Shown here one piece after another: positions 31,864 to 39,548 of a stretch of 64,000 nt of DNA. A program made the translations under genes and the position numbers. Within the stretch, counting starts at the first letter, position 1. Every line of letters starts with the position of its first letter. The DNA comes from JANPBY01 sp963805505 (GTDB lineage Bacteria > Actinomycetota > Actinomycetes > DATJPE01): assembly GCA_963805505.1 (NCBI GenBank), contig CAWDUP010000007.1:62001-126000 (forward strand). The letters are read 5' to 3'. The notes beneath the pieces are model-generated. The model worked only from the letters and a program-made list of their open reading frames with translations, ran no database searches and had not been told where the DNA came from.

Positions 31864-33465
31864 TCAGTCGTCCTCGCCTTCGTCGAGGCCCTGAGCCACT
31901 TCGGAGCTGGACTCGCCCACGGTCATCCCGGCCGGAGGTGCGCCGACTGGCATGGCGAACAGGCTGACGTCGTCGCTGGTCAGGCATCGTCCGGTCGCGA
32001 GGTCGAAGCGCCAGCCGTGCTGATCGCACACGAGTTCGCCGTCCTCGACGTGGCCGAACTGGGCTAGATCCGCGGACAGGTGTGGGCAGCGGCGTTGAAC
32101 GAGCCAGTCGTCGAAGCGCCAAAGCTCCTTGATCTCCCGTTCAGAGGTGATCCAGTCCTCGACGTAGTGAGCACGTTCTTCCGACAACGCCTTGAACCAC
32201 GTGTAGACGTGCTCGTTGTACGGACCCTTGCGGCTGGCTCGGAATCGACAGGACAAGAACAGCGCGTTGACCCAGTCCTCGAGGTGGCGATCCACACACG
32301 TGCGCAGCAGGGCATCATCGATCTGGAAGACGTAGCGGCACGCCGCCCCATCGCCGGGAATCACCTGTCGCTCCTGGAAGTCCAGGATGATCTGCTCGGC
32401 CCCGGTGTCGAGCAGCACCCGCTCGCCCAACCTCGCGCACAGGTGCTGGGCGATGTCCATGAGCGGCTCGAACCACGCCTTGATCTCCGGCAGCAGCGGC
32501 GTGTCGCCGCGTGACCACGAGGCCCGTTCAGCCTCAAGCCGCGGTCGCCAACGCTCCTGGTAGGCCTTCAGATAGCCGCGCTTGTCGTCGTAGATCGCCT
32601 GAATCTCAGCCGGATCGGTGCGGTGCGTGATCACGGGATCGCCCCTGCCGAGCTCGACCGTCGAGCCGGGTACGAGCAGGTGAGCGCTCTCGATCCCGTG
32701 CTCCCTCAGGAAATCGAGGAACACGGGGGTGTCGGGGAACGGGTTGCCGGGTTGGCCGAAGTCGTTGATCTCGAACAGGTCGTCGTCGATGAAGGCCGGC
32801 GGGCCTGCGTGCGGAAAGATGTGGTCGGCTCCGATCGCTTTGACGTACCGGTGAGCGCGCTCAAGGCCGCGCCGACGCTTCTGCTCTCCGAGTGCGGTCT
32901 TGGCCCGCTCCGGCAGGTCGTAGACGACGGGATACCAGATCGCCCCGGAGAACTGGAGCCAGTGAGCGTCGAAGTGCCCGAAATCGGCTAGCACGCTCAG
33001 GTCCGGTGGCCGTGCGTCGTTCATGTTGAGAATGCTCGCGGTGCCGTCGTCGACCGCCAGGCACGAGTCGCCGATCGGGCCGTCGTTCGGCATCGAAAGG
33101 GCGACGATCATCACTCGTACGCCACCCTCGAGCTCGGTGGGCTCACCGCTGACGGTTTCCACGAACCTCGTGAAGCCGAGGTCTTGCATCGCGTGCTTGA
33201 GATGCGGCAGCGCATATCCGGGCAGGAGCACCGTCGTGTCCTTGCTCATGTGCGCCGAGAGCCAGGCTGGGTCGAAGTGGTCGAGGTGGAGGTGGCTGAC
33301 GTAGAGGTAGTCGGCCGCCCCCAGCACCCCGGGATCCAGATCCTCGTTGGCTGGGAACGGAACCCAGGAGCCGAAATACGCGGGATTGAACCACGGGTCG
33401 CAGGTGATGGTTCCTGCGGTGGTCTCGATGTAGAGGCCGGCGTGGCCGATGCTGGTGACCTTCAC
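31864..33465 (-). CDS. Metallo-beta-lactamase-fold plus Rieske [2Fe-2S] fusion protein
   Basis: 533 residues. The N-terminal 280 form a UlaG-like metallo-hydrolase with SHLHLDHFD and other metal ligands. A helical middle region follows, and at about 450-510 a Rieske cluster site RRCPHLSA and VCDQHGWRFD (Cys-x-His, Cys-x2-His). Vertebrate CMP-Neu5Ac hydroxylase combines similar domains with the Rieske part first, so this is a relative with reversed order. Oxidation of a bound substrate with electrons from the cluster is a reasonable inference. The GTG start at 33465 has AGGAGG six bases upstream, better than ATG 33489. Confidence 0.85.
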   Translation of the reverse strand: MKVTSIGHAGLYIETTAGTITCDPWFNPAYFGSWVPFPANEDLDPGVLGAADYLYVSHLHLDHFDPAWLSAHMSKDTTVLLPGYALPHLKHAMQDLGFTRFVETVSGEPTELEGGVRVMIVALSMPNDGPIGDSCLAVDDGTASILNMNDARPPDLSVLADFGHFDAHWLQFSGAIWYPVVYDLPERAKTALGEQKRRRGLERAHRYVKAIGADHIFPHAGPPAFIDDDLFEINDFGQPGNPFPDTPVFLDFLREHGIESAHLLVPGSTVELGRGDPVITHRTDPAEIQAIYDDKRGYLKAYQERWRPRLEAERASWSRGDTPLLPEIKAWFEPLMDIAQHLCARLGERVLLDTGAEQIILDFQERQVIPGDGAACRYVFQIDDALLRTCVDRHLEDWVNALFLSCRFRASRKGPYNEHVYTWFKALSEERAHYVEDWITSEREIKELWRFDDWLVQRRCPHLSADLAQFGHVEDGELVCDQHGWRFDLATGRCLTSDDVSLFAMPVGAPPAGMTVGESSSEVAQGLDEGEDD

Positions 33466-33537
33466 CGATGTCCTCCTGGCGTCGTTCATTCAGCCTACGT
33501 GACCCTCCTTGCGCATGCGTGAAGGGCCGCGAGACGG

Positions 33538-34506
33538 TCAGTCGGCAGGCGGTGGGTCCTCGTGTCCCGCCGCTTCGTCACGATCCGCCCACTCCAGAAG
33601 CGGGTCGATCGAGAAGACGGCTTCGTCGATCCCCGCATGAAGGTCGCCCAACGCGGCGAATCGGTCTGGAACTGTGCCCATGGTGCAGTCGTTGGGGTGT
33701 ACGTCGTCGATCTCGTTCCACTTGAGCGGCGTCGAGACCGTCCCGCGCGCATTGCCGCGCACGCTGTAGGCGGAGGCGATCGTGTGGTCTCGTGCATTCT
33801 GGTTGTAGTCCACGAACAGCGAGGCCGGGTCACGGTCCTTACGCCACCACGTCGTCGTGACGTCGCCTGCTGATCGACGCTCGACCTCGCGCGCGAACGC
33901 GAGCGCGGCACGGCGTACGTCTGCGAAGCCGTGCGCGGGGTCGATCCGCACATAGATGTGCAGTCCCTTGCCTCCGCTGGTCTTCGGCCACCCGACCGCG
34001 CCGAGCTCGTTCAGGACCTCGTGCGCGACGTGGGCGACGCGCCGGACGGTCGCGAAGTCGCACAACGGCATGGGATCGAGGTCGATGCGCCACTCGTCCG
34101 GCGTTTCGGTGTCTGCCCGTCGGGAGTTCCAGGGGTGGAACTCCACGGTCGACATCTGTACCGCCCACACGACGCTGCCCAGTTCGGTCACGCACAGCTC
34201 ATCCGCGGTGCGGTTGTAGCGGGGGAAGTGCAGCCGCACGGTCTGGACCCAAGGGGGTGCTCCGGCGGGTAGGCGTTTCTGGTGGACCTTCTGGCCGTCA
34301 ACGCCCTTGGGAAATCGGTGCAGCATGCAGGGCCGCTCGCGCAAGGCGTTGACGATGCCGTCGCCGACACTGAGGTAGTAGTGCACCAGGTCGAGCTTCG
34401 TGGCGCCCGTCTCCGGGAAGTACACCCGGTCGGGGTTGGAGATGCGGACATCACGCTGACCGACCTCGATCTCGACGGCTGGAGACGTGGGGTCGCCGCG
34501 AGCCAT
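33538..34506 (-). CDS. LigD-type polymerase/primase domain protein (stand-alone)
   Basis: 322 residues of the archaeo-eukaryotic primase fold used in bacterial end-joining. Visible are DRVYFPETGATKLDLVHYY, the metal-binding pair in WRIDLDPMP, TSGGKGLHIYV and the late Asp in SLFVDYNQN. It would add ribo- or deoxynucleotides at DNA ends before ligation. The ligase domain is encoded separately at 26346-27311, and Ku is not in the window. ATG 34506 has TACCTT 6 nt upstream and no ribosome site. Confidence 0.92.
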   Translation of the reverse strand: MARGDPTSPAVEIEVGQRDVRISNPDRVYFPETGATKLDLVHYYLSVGDGIVNALRERPCMLHRFPKGVDGQKVHQKRLPAGAPPWVQTVRLHFPRYNRTADELCVTELGSVVWAVQMSTVEFHPWNSRRADTETPDEWRIDLDPMPLCDFATVRRVAHVAHEVLNELGAVGWPKTSGGKGLHIYVRIDPAHGFADVRRAALAFAREVERRSAGDVTTTWWRKDRDPASLFVDYNQNARDHTIASAYSVRGNARGTVSTPLKWNEIDDVHPNDCTMGTVPDRFAALGDLHAGIDEAVFSIDPLLEWADRDEAAGHEDPPPAD

Positions 34507-34512
34507 GAGGTC

Positions 34513-34518
34513 AAGGTA
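34513..34518 (-). promoter_or_regulatory. Leaderless -10 box (TACCTT) for the polymerase-domain gene
   Basis: On the minus strand TACCTT lies 6 nt before ATG 34506. Confidence 0.5.
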
Positions 34519-34592
34519 GCGGGCGATTCCCGTCCTTGGCCTGACCTCGGCCTGGAGGTGTACGGGCGGATGGTTTGGGCCAGGCTGTAGGG

Positions 34593-35096
34593 ATGGCTGA
34601 CATCACCGATCTGATCTTTGCCGACCACCACTGGTTCCGACGGCAGTTCTTCCTCCTCGACGAGGCCACAACAGTCGAGGAGCTGACCGCCATCTGGGAC
34701 CCGCTGGCCACCACGTTGGACACTCATGCCGACGCCGAGGAGCGGATCTTCTACCCGGCGCTGCTCAACAAGGCCGACGAGGATGGTGAGGAGACCGAGG
34801 ACGCCGTCGATGACCACAACAAGATCCGGGCCGCGGTTGCCGAGAGTCGCCGGCACGACGTCGGCAGCGACTCCTGGTGGGAGGCCGTCGCGGACGCTCG
34901 AAAGGAGAACGGCGAGCACCTCGACGAGGAAGAGCGCGAGGGGCTGGCTGACTTCCGCAAGAACGCCTCCGCCGAGCTGCGACACCAACTGGCCATGGAG
35001 TGGGTGCGCTTCATCTACGAGCATCCGCTCGGCCGCGGCGTGGACCAGTCGCAGAAGGACGTCGAGGGATACCTCGACGAGCACGGCGCCGACTGA
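34593..35096 (+). CDS. Hemerythrin HHE domain protein
   Basis: 167 residues. A four-helix bundle carries the di-iron pattern: ADHHWFRRQF, LDTHADAEERIFYP, DDHNKIRAAV and later GEHLDEEEREGL. It could bind oxygen, nitric oxide or peroxide in the cytoplasm. ATG 34593 has CAGGCT 6 nt upstream, which might be a weak -10 box; no clear ribosome site is present. It is divergent from the polymerase-domain gene. Confidence 0.92.
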   Translation: MADITDLIFADHHWFRRQFFLLDEATTVEELTAIWDPLATTLDTHADAEERIFYPALLNKADEDGEETEDAVDDHNKIRAAVAESRRHDVGSDSWWEAVADARKENGEHLDEEEREGLADFRKNASAELRHQLAMEWVRFIYEHPLGRGVDQSQKDVEGYLDEHGAD

Positions 35097-35168
35097 CTGA
35101 GCGCCGCTGCTCGGCAGGGCTCAGGCACGCGTTGAGCTAGCCGCGGTCGAGCTCATCACCTGGACCAC

Positions 35169-35228
35169 TTGACGCTTCCGCAGGCTTTATATATAACTAA
35201 GACGTTAGATAACTGGAAGGTTAGATAA
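35169..35228 (+). promoter_or_regulatory. Consensus promoter and operator cluster of arsR (module 3)
   Basis: TTGACG (35169-35174), 17 bp and TATAAC (35192-35197) form a near-consensus promoter. Downstream lie CTAA-GACG-TTAG (35197-35208, inverted repeat) and two direct copies of GTTAGATAA (35204-35212 and 35220-35228), 16 bp apart. The second abuts ATG 35229. A GGAAGG ribosome site is at 35215-35220. The cluster fits ArsR autorepression. Confidence 0.8.
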
Positions 35229-35636
35229 ATGCCTCAGCAGGATCGCCTCAGTGTCACGTTCGCGGCGCTGGCTGACCCGACGCGGCGGGCCATCCTGGAT
35301 CGGCTGACGCGAGGACCTGCCACCGTCGGAGAGCTGGCAGAGCCGTTCGAGATGAGCGGTCCGGCGGTGTCCAAGCACCTGCGGGTGCTGCAGCGTGCCG
35401 ACCTGATCGTCCAAGGCCGCGAGGCTCAGTGGCGGCCGTGCAGCTTGCAAGCCTCGCCGTTGCAGGAGGTCGCGGAGTACGCCTCCGGATTCCGGAGGTT
35501 CTGGGCGGCCCGCCACGACCGGCTCGATGACTATCTCGCTGAACTTGCAGACCAGACCGCACAAGCGACAGCCACGAGCGTCGCGTCACCCAGCTCGCCG
35601 CAACGTCGGCGACGTACCCAAGGAGAATCACCGTGA
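35229..35636 (+). CDS. ArsR-family regulator (module 3)
   Basis: 135 residues: a winged helix in the first 90 (LADPTRRAILDRLTRGPATV, SGPAVSKHLRVLQRADLI, GREAQWRPCSL) and a disordered Ser/Gln/Arg-rich tail. It is of the type that typically regulates a following AHSA1-like gene. ATG 35229 has GGAAGG upstream. The stop overlaps the next start as GTGA. Confidence 0.93.
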   Translation: MPQQDRLSVTFAALADPTRRAILDRLTRGPATVGELAEPFEMSGPAVSKHLRVLQRADLIVQGREAQWRPCSLQASPLQEVAEYASGFRRFWAARHDRLDDYLAELADQTAQATATSVASPSSPQRRRRTQGESP

Positions 35637-36115
35637 CCGCCAACACGCACCAGACCGAGTTCAGTACGCCCAGCCCTAACCAGGTGCGGGCCGTTCGCAC
35701 CTTCGACGCCCCCATCGAATTGGTCTGGGCCGCGCACACCGACCCGAAGCACGTGCAGCAGTGGCTGCTCGGCCCTGATGGATGGGCGATGCCGGTCTGC
35801 GAGATCGATCTTCGCGTTGGTGGTGCGTGGCAATACGTGTGGCGCAATGACGAGGACGGCCGGGAGTTCGGCATGTCCGGCGAGTACGTCGAGGTCGACT
35901 CTCCTCATCGGGCTGTGTTCACCGAGATCTTCGAGGAGAACCCGCCGTCGACCAACACCCTGGAGCTCGTTGAGAACGAAGGACGGACCACCATGACGCT
36001 CACCATGACCTACGTCTCCGAGCAGGTCCGCGACATCGTCCTCGAGACGGGAATGACGGGTGGCATGGACACCAGCTATGACCGCCTGGCCAAGCACCTC
36101 CAGGGTCAGGTCTGA
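35633..36115 (+). CDS. SRPBCC/AHSA1-like domain protein (module 3)
   Basis: 160 residues of the START-like fold (VRAVRTFDAPIELVWAAHTD, QWLLGPDGWAMPVCEIDLRV, NTLELVENEGRTTMTLTMTY, GMDTSYDRLAKHL). It resembles AHSA1 proteins of polyketide-cyclase type with unknown ligands. The GTG start overlaps the arsR stop. A short gene remnant on the other strand follows. Confidence 0.93.
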   Translation: MTANTHQTEFSTPSPNQVRAVRTFDAPIELVWAAHTDPKHVQQWLLGPDGWAMPVCEIDLRVGGAWQYVWRNDEDGREFGMSGEYVEVDSPHRAVFTEIFEENPPSTNTLELVENEGRTTMTLTMTYVSEQVRDIVLETGMTGGMDTSYDRLAKHLQGQV

Positions 36116-36124
36116 GACCGGTCG

Positions 36125-36247
36125 TCAGTCGGACTCCGCCGCTCCTTGCTCCTCGACCCGCGCCTGCATCAGCGACGTGAGCAGTTCTGTTGGTAGTTCA
36201 CGGTCGTAGGGGAGCTTGATGAAGCCGGACCCGGAGTCGGCGCGGCT
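36125..36247 (-). pseudogene. 3' remnant of a DUF1801-like gene
   Basis: On the minus strand a frame ends at a stop at 36125 and reads back through GFIKLPYDRELPTELLTS and LMQARVEEQGAAESD, which resembles the tail of DUF1801 proteins. Upstream it meets an in-frame TAA within the end of the DUF222-HNH gene. Only about 40 codons remain, with no start. The family call rests on a short match and is tentative. Confidence 0.45.
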
Positions 36248-36265
36248 AGCGCCGGCTTAGGCGCT
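36248..36265. terminator. Inverted repeat at end of HNH gene
   Basis: AGCGCC (36248-36253) and GGCGCT (36260-36265) flank GGCTTA, which contains the HNH stop codon. It is short and has no U-tract; a weak terminator is possible. Confidence 0.35.
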
Positions 36266-37659
36266 GAGGTGGTATTCGATCCGGGCTTCGAGGTGGCTGT
36301 AGATCTCGGGTTGTCCGGCTGGTGGTGGTCGGCGTCCGGGGAGGAGTGGTGGGGCGGTGGAGTGGTAGGTGTGCCTGGTGGGGGTGGTGACCCGGACCCG
36401 ATGGGGTGTCGCCCGCCGGGTGGGCAGGACGTGTGAGTTCCAGCCGGGGGTTTGTTTGAGGTAGTTGCACCGTTCGCACAGTCCTTGACCGTTGGTCAGG
36501 CTGGTCCGGCCGCCTTGGGCGTGGTCGTGGAGGTGGTCGAGGTGCCGGATCGGCGCGTCACACCACGGGGTGCGGCAGGTCTGGTCGCGGGTGGTGATGA
36601 ACCGGCGCATCCCGCGGGGGAAGACCCTGCGGGTGGACTCCACCTGGGTCAGCGCCCCGCTTTGGGGGTGGGTGTAGAGCCGGCGCAGCCACACCTTCGC
36701 GTCCCGGTCAGCCGAACCGACCAGCTCACGCGCGATCCCGGCCGGGACGGGTCCGTAGCCGGGGATCCGCGCGGGCGCGTCGTCCTGGCCGAGCAGGGTC
36801 GGTGTCGGAGATCACGACCTGCACCTCCACCGGGACAGCGGCGGCGGCGGTTTGGCCGGTGACGCGTTCGATCAGGGTGTCGGCCATCACCTGCCCCCGG
36901 TTGCGTGGATCTCCTTGGGCGCGGGCTGTGGCGGCGGCTTCCTGCAGGGAGGTGATGACCGCGACCCCACCGGCGACCGGCAGCAGCGCACCGAGCTGGC
37001 TCATCGCGTCCGGGGCCGGGCGCAGGCTGACCCGCCGCTCCTGCACCGCCCGCGCGGCCCGCTCGACGGCGGCCTGGGCGTCCAGCCGGTAGGCGACCGC
37101 GCGGACCCGGCCGGTGAGTTCCTTGTCCCCTGAGGCCGCGAGTGCTTCCAGGTCGGTGCACAGCTCGGCGTCCAGGACCCTGCGGTCGGCTTGGGTGAGG
37201 GAGGAGGACTCCCGCACGATGATCGCGGCGCGGGTCTCACTGATCAGCCCGGCCTGCAGGGCGGCCAACGTGGCCGGCAGGTCCTCGACCAGCGCGGTGG
37301 CGATCGTGACCTGTCGGGCGCCCTGATGCGGGGACAACCGGCGCGCGAACCCGACCTGCGCCCCCACCGACGACCGAGACCGCTCCGCATCCCGGCGCGC
37401 CCGCCACGCCTCGAACCCCTCCGACCCCGCCAGCACCCGCGCCGCGTGCTCCTCATCGCTGCTGTCGCTGCTCGGACACGGTCAACGCCGCGGTCACCCG
37501 CACCTGCGCCGCCGCCACCGCGGCCTTCAACTCCTCCAACGCCCGCAGCTGGTCGATCCCCTGACAAGCAGCACCTGCCGCGGTTCCTAGCCCGGTCAGC
37601 CGGGTCGCCAGCGCGCCGATCTCGGTCGCGGTGACCGCTGCGCTCGGGGTGGATGACAT
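36257..37659 (-). pseudogene. DUF222/13E12-type HNH endonuclease gene with two frameshifts
   Basis: Three frames together encode about 467 residues of a DUF222-HNH protein. The N-terminal part starts at ATG 37659 (MSSTPSAAVTATEIGAL). The middle part carries the DUF222 body (LQAGLISETRAAIIVRE). The last part carries the HNH nuclease (TRDQTCRTPWCDAPIRHLDH, GGRTSLTNGQGLCERCN). The first shift is at about 37452 (one extra base in a CAG-rich stretch before DEEHAARVL). The second is at about 36794 (one extra G before TLLGQDD). Unless these are sequencing errors the gene is dead. This family is multicopy and mobile in many actinobacteria. Confidence 0.85.
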
Positions 37660-37678
37660 GCCTGAACTCTAGAACAAG

Positions 37679-37766
37679 GCACCGACAGTTTATCGACGGT
37701 CCACAGGCTGATTCCTGTGTAATAGCAACAGATTCCCGTAGCAGACCGCACCGACAGTTTCCTGTC
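37679..37766. repeat. Repeat- and palindrome-rich leader of the DUF222-HNH gene
   Basis: The 13-bp word GCACCGACAGTTT occurs at 37679-37691 and 37748-37760, 69 bp apart. Between and beside them lie CACAGG-CTGATT-CCTGTG (37702-37719) and CGACAG-TTTC-CTGTCG (37752-37767). It may hold the promoter and regulatory sites of the HNH gene, or mark the edge of a mobile unit. Confidence 0.6.
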
Positions 37767-37783
37767 GTTGTCCACAACGAAGT

Positions 37784-38482
37784 TCACTGCGGCTCGAACG
37801 GTTCGAAGACGAGCGCATCCGTCAGTGGTTTGCGAGCCAGGTCTGGAACCTCGCAGTCCGGGGCCGGGTAGCCGATTGGGAAAAGGATGTAAGGGCGTTC
37901 GGTGGCGGGTCGATGGAGAAGCTTGGTCAGGAAAGCCATCGGGTTGGGGGTGTGGGTGAGCGTCGCCAACCCCATCGTGTGCAGAGCCGTGATGAACATG
38001 CCGCAGGCGATGCCGACACTTTCGTTGACGTAGTAGTTGCGCCGCAGAGTGCCATCAGGCATCGGAGTCTGTCGCTGTGCGAACGCGACGACGATCCAGG
38101 GAACGACGTCCAGGAACGACTTGTCCGCGTCGGTCTCGAGTGCCGCTAGCGCTTCATGCCAGTCCGGCACCGCGCGCTGCTCGTAGAACGTGCGTTCTTC
38201 TTCCTCGGCCGCCAGCCGAATCTGGTGCTTCAGATCCGGATCCTCGGTGGCTACGAACGTCCACGGCTGGTGATGCGCGCCGCTGGGAGCAGTGTTGGCC
38301 GCTGTCACGGCCACCTCGATCATCTGCCGCGGAACCGGATCGGCGCTGAACCAGCGCACGCTGCGCCGTTTCTGCATGTGTGCCAAGAATTCTCGACCTC
38401 GGGTGAGTCCTTCCTCGGGCGGCACGCGCTCGGGCCGGTAGTCCACGAACGGATGTGAGTGGGGTCGGCTGGGCACGGTCAC
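37784..38482 (-). CDS. Nitroreductase-family flavoprotein
   Basis: 232 residues of the FMN-binding nitroreductase fold (HMQKRRSVRWFSADPVPRQM, AANTAPSGAHHQPWTFV, SVGIACGMFITALHTMGLAT). It resembles the iodotyrosine-deiodinase-like branch (APSGAHHQPW). It would reduce nitro or halogenated aromatics using NAD(P)H. GTG 38482 overlaps the stop of the upstream gene (GTGA), so the two are translationally coupled. Confidence 0.92.
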   Translation of the reverse strand: MTVPSRPHSHPFVDYRPERVPPEEGLTRGREFLAHMQKRRSVRWFSADPVPRQMIEVAVTAANTAPSGAHHQPWTFVATEDPDLKHQIRLAAEEEERTFYEQRAVPDWHEALAALETDADKSFLDVVPWIVVAFAQRQTPMPDGTLRRNYYVNESVGIACGMFITALHTMGLATLTHTPNPMAFLTKLLHRPATERPYILFPIGYPAPDCEVPDLARKPLTDALVFEPFEPQ

Positions 38483-39066
38483 CAGTCCCGCCGGTGGCCG
38501 TCAGGGTCGGGCGCAGCAGCCCGGTAACGGTCGATTGCCGCCTGGATCGTCTCTTGATCGTGGAGGTCGGCGCCCTCCGCCATGAGCTGGGCGATGATCG
38601 AGGCAGCGGGCCCGCGGGCCTCTCCCGAGGAACACAGTCGGCGGAACTCCGCCTCGTTGTCCGTGATCGCCGTGTGGATCTCCTCGACTGGGCCGCGTGG
38701 TTCTCGGGCGGAGGCGTACGTCGCCCACGCACGCAGGATCTCGGGAAGCCAGCGCTCATCGTCCTCGTCCGTGATCACCTTGCTGGGCACGAAGTCCAGC
38801 AGGAACCGAGCCGCGAGCGCCGGGCTCATCCGGTAGGGCGTCATGCGCATGTGGTCGCAACAGAAGTCGATGATCAGCCCGGCTAGGTAGCCAGCCTCCT
38901 CCTTCGGCGCTCCAACCGTGCGCGCGGGCTGAGAGGCGAGGAAGTCCTCGACGATCTCTCGTCGCTCCCTCTCGGTTAGCGGCTCTGGCGCCGGGGGCAG
39001 CGGAGCCCGCGTTCTCGCCGCCGGAGCTACCGACCGCTTCGGCTCACGGCCTCTCGAGACAGGCAT
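38479..39066 (-). CDS. Conserved helical protein of unknown function
   Basis: 195 residues. A basic, Pro-rich N-terminus (residues 1-30) precedes an all-helical domain (TERERREIVEDFLASQPA, AGYLAGLIIDFCCDHM, ERWLPEILRAWATYA). Helical domains of this kind occur in actinobacterial proteins near SEC-C/YecA genes; no function is known. It is co-transcribed with the nitroreductase gene and shares a 4-bp overlap with it. Confidence 0.75.
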   Translation of the reverse strand: MPVSRGREPKRSVAPAARTRAPLPPAPEPLTERERREIVEDFLASQPARTVGAPKEEAGYLAGLIIDFCCDHMRMTPYRMSPALAARFLLDFVPSKVITDEDDERWLPEILRAWATYASAREPRGPVEEIHTAITDNEAEFRRLCSSGEARGPAASIIAQLMAEGADLHDQETIQAAIDRYRAAAPDPDGHRRDW

Positions 39067-39139
39067 CCGGCGACCTTACCGATCGGACTGCTGCGGCTGA
39101 TTTCTCCAGCCACGGGCTGCCGGATCCGATAACCGAACC

Positions 39140-39520
39140 ATGGCCTCCTTGTCTCGGCTCGGCGCGACCTGCTTGGTGGCGGTTGCGGTCCTGTCGGCTG
39201 GTTGCTCGAACGGCGACCCGGTCAAGGCGGAGGCCAGCGTCGTGACGGGTGGGCTCAGCCAGGGAAACACGGTCCAGGTGACGGCTGCCCTCGCCGCATC
39301 CAGCGCTGCCGTCAAGGGCTGGCAGATCGAGAACGGCGCCTTCCCATCCGCGGCGGACTTCGCAACCATCCCGGGGGCCGCTTCGAGCGGTGGGGCGACC
39401 GTGACCTACGTCGCTTCGGGCTCCGGGTTCTGCCTGACCGCGACCTCATCGGGTCAGCCGGTCGTCGTCCGCGTGTGGCGCGAGCCGGGTGGGCTTCAGC
39501 CCGAGGGCGCTACCTGCTGA
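39140..39520 (+). CDS. Small lipoprotein with pilin-like C-terminal region
   Basis: 126 residues. The signal peptide ends in a lipobox (VAVLSAGC), so the protein is lipid-anchored at the cell surface. The mature part (AALAASSAAVKGWQIENGAF, VTYVASGSGFCLTATSSG) resembles the globular end of small pilins in its pattern of aromatic and Cys residues. Function is unknown. ATG 39140 has no ribosome site; GATAACCG lies just upstream. Confidence 0.7.
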   Translation: MASLSRLGATCLVAVAVLSAGCSNGDPVKAEASVVTGGLSQGNTVQVTAALAASSAAVKGWQIENGAFPSAADFATIPGAASSGGATVTYVASGSGFCLTATSSGQPVVVRVWREPGGLQPEGATC

Positions 39521-39535
39521 ACGGGTCGCGGAGGC

Positions 39536-39541
39536 TAGCCT
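39536..39541 (+). promoter_or_regulatory. Leaderless -10 box (TAGCCT) for the flavoenzyme gene
   Basis: TAGCCT lies 7 nt before ATG 39549. Confidence 0.5.
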
Positions 39542-39548
39542 CCGCACC

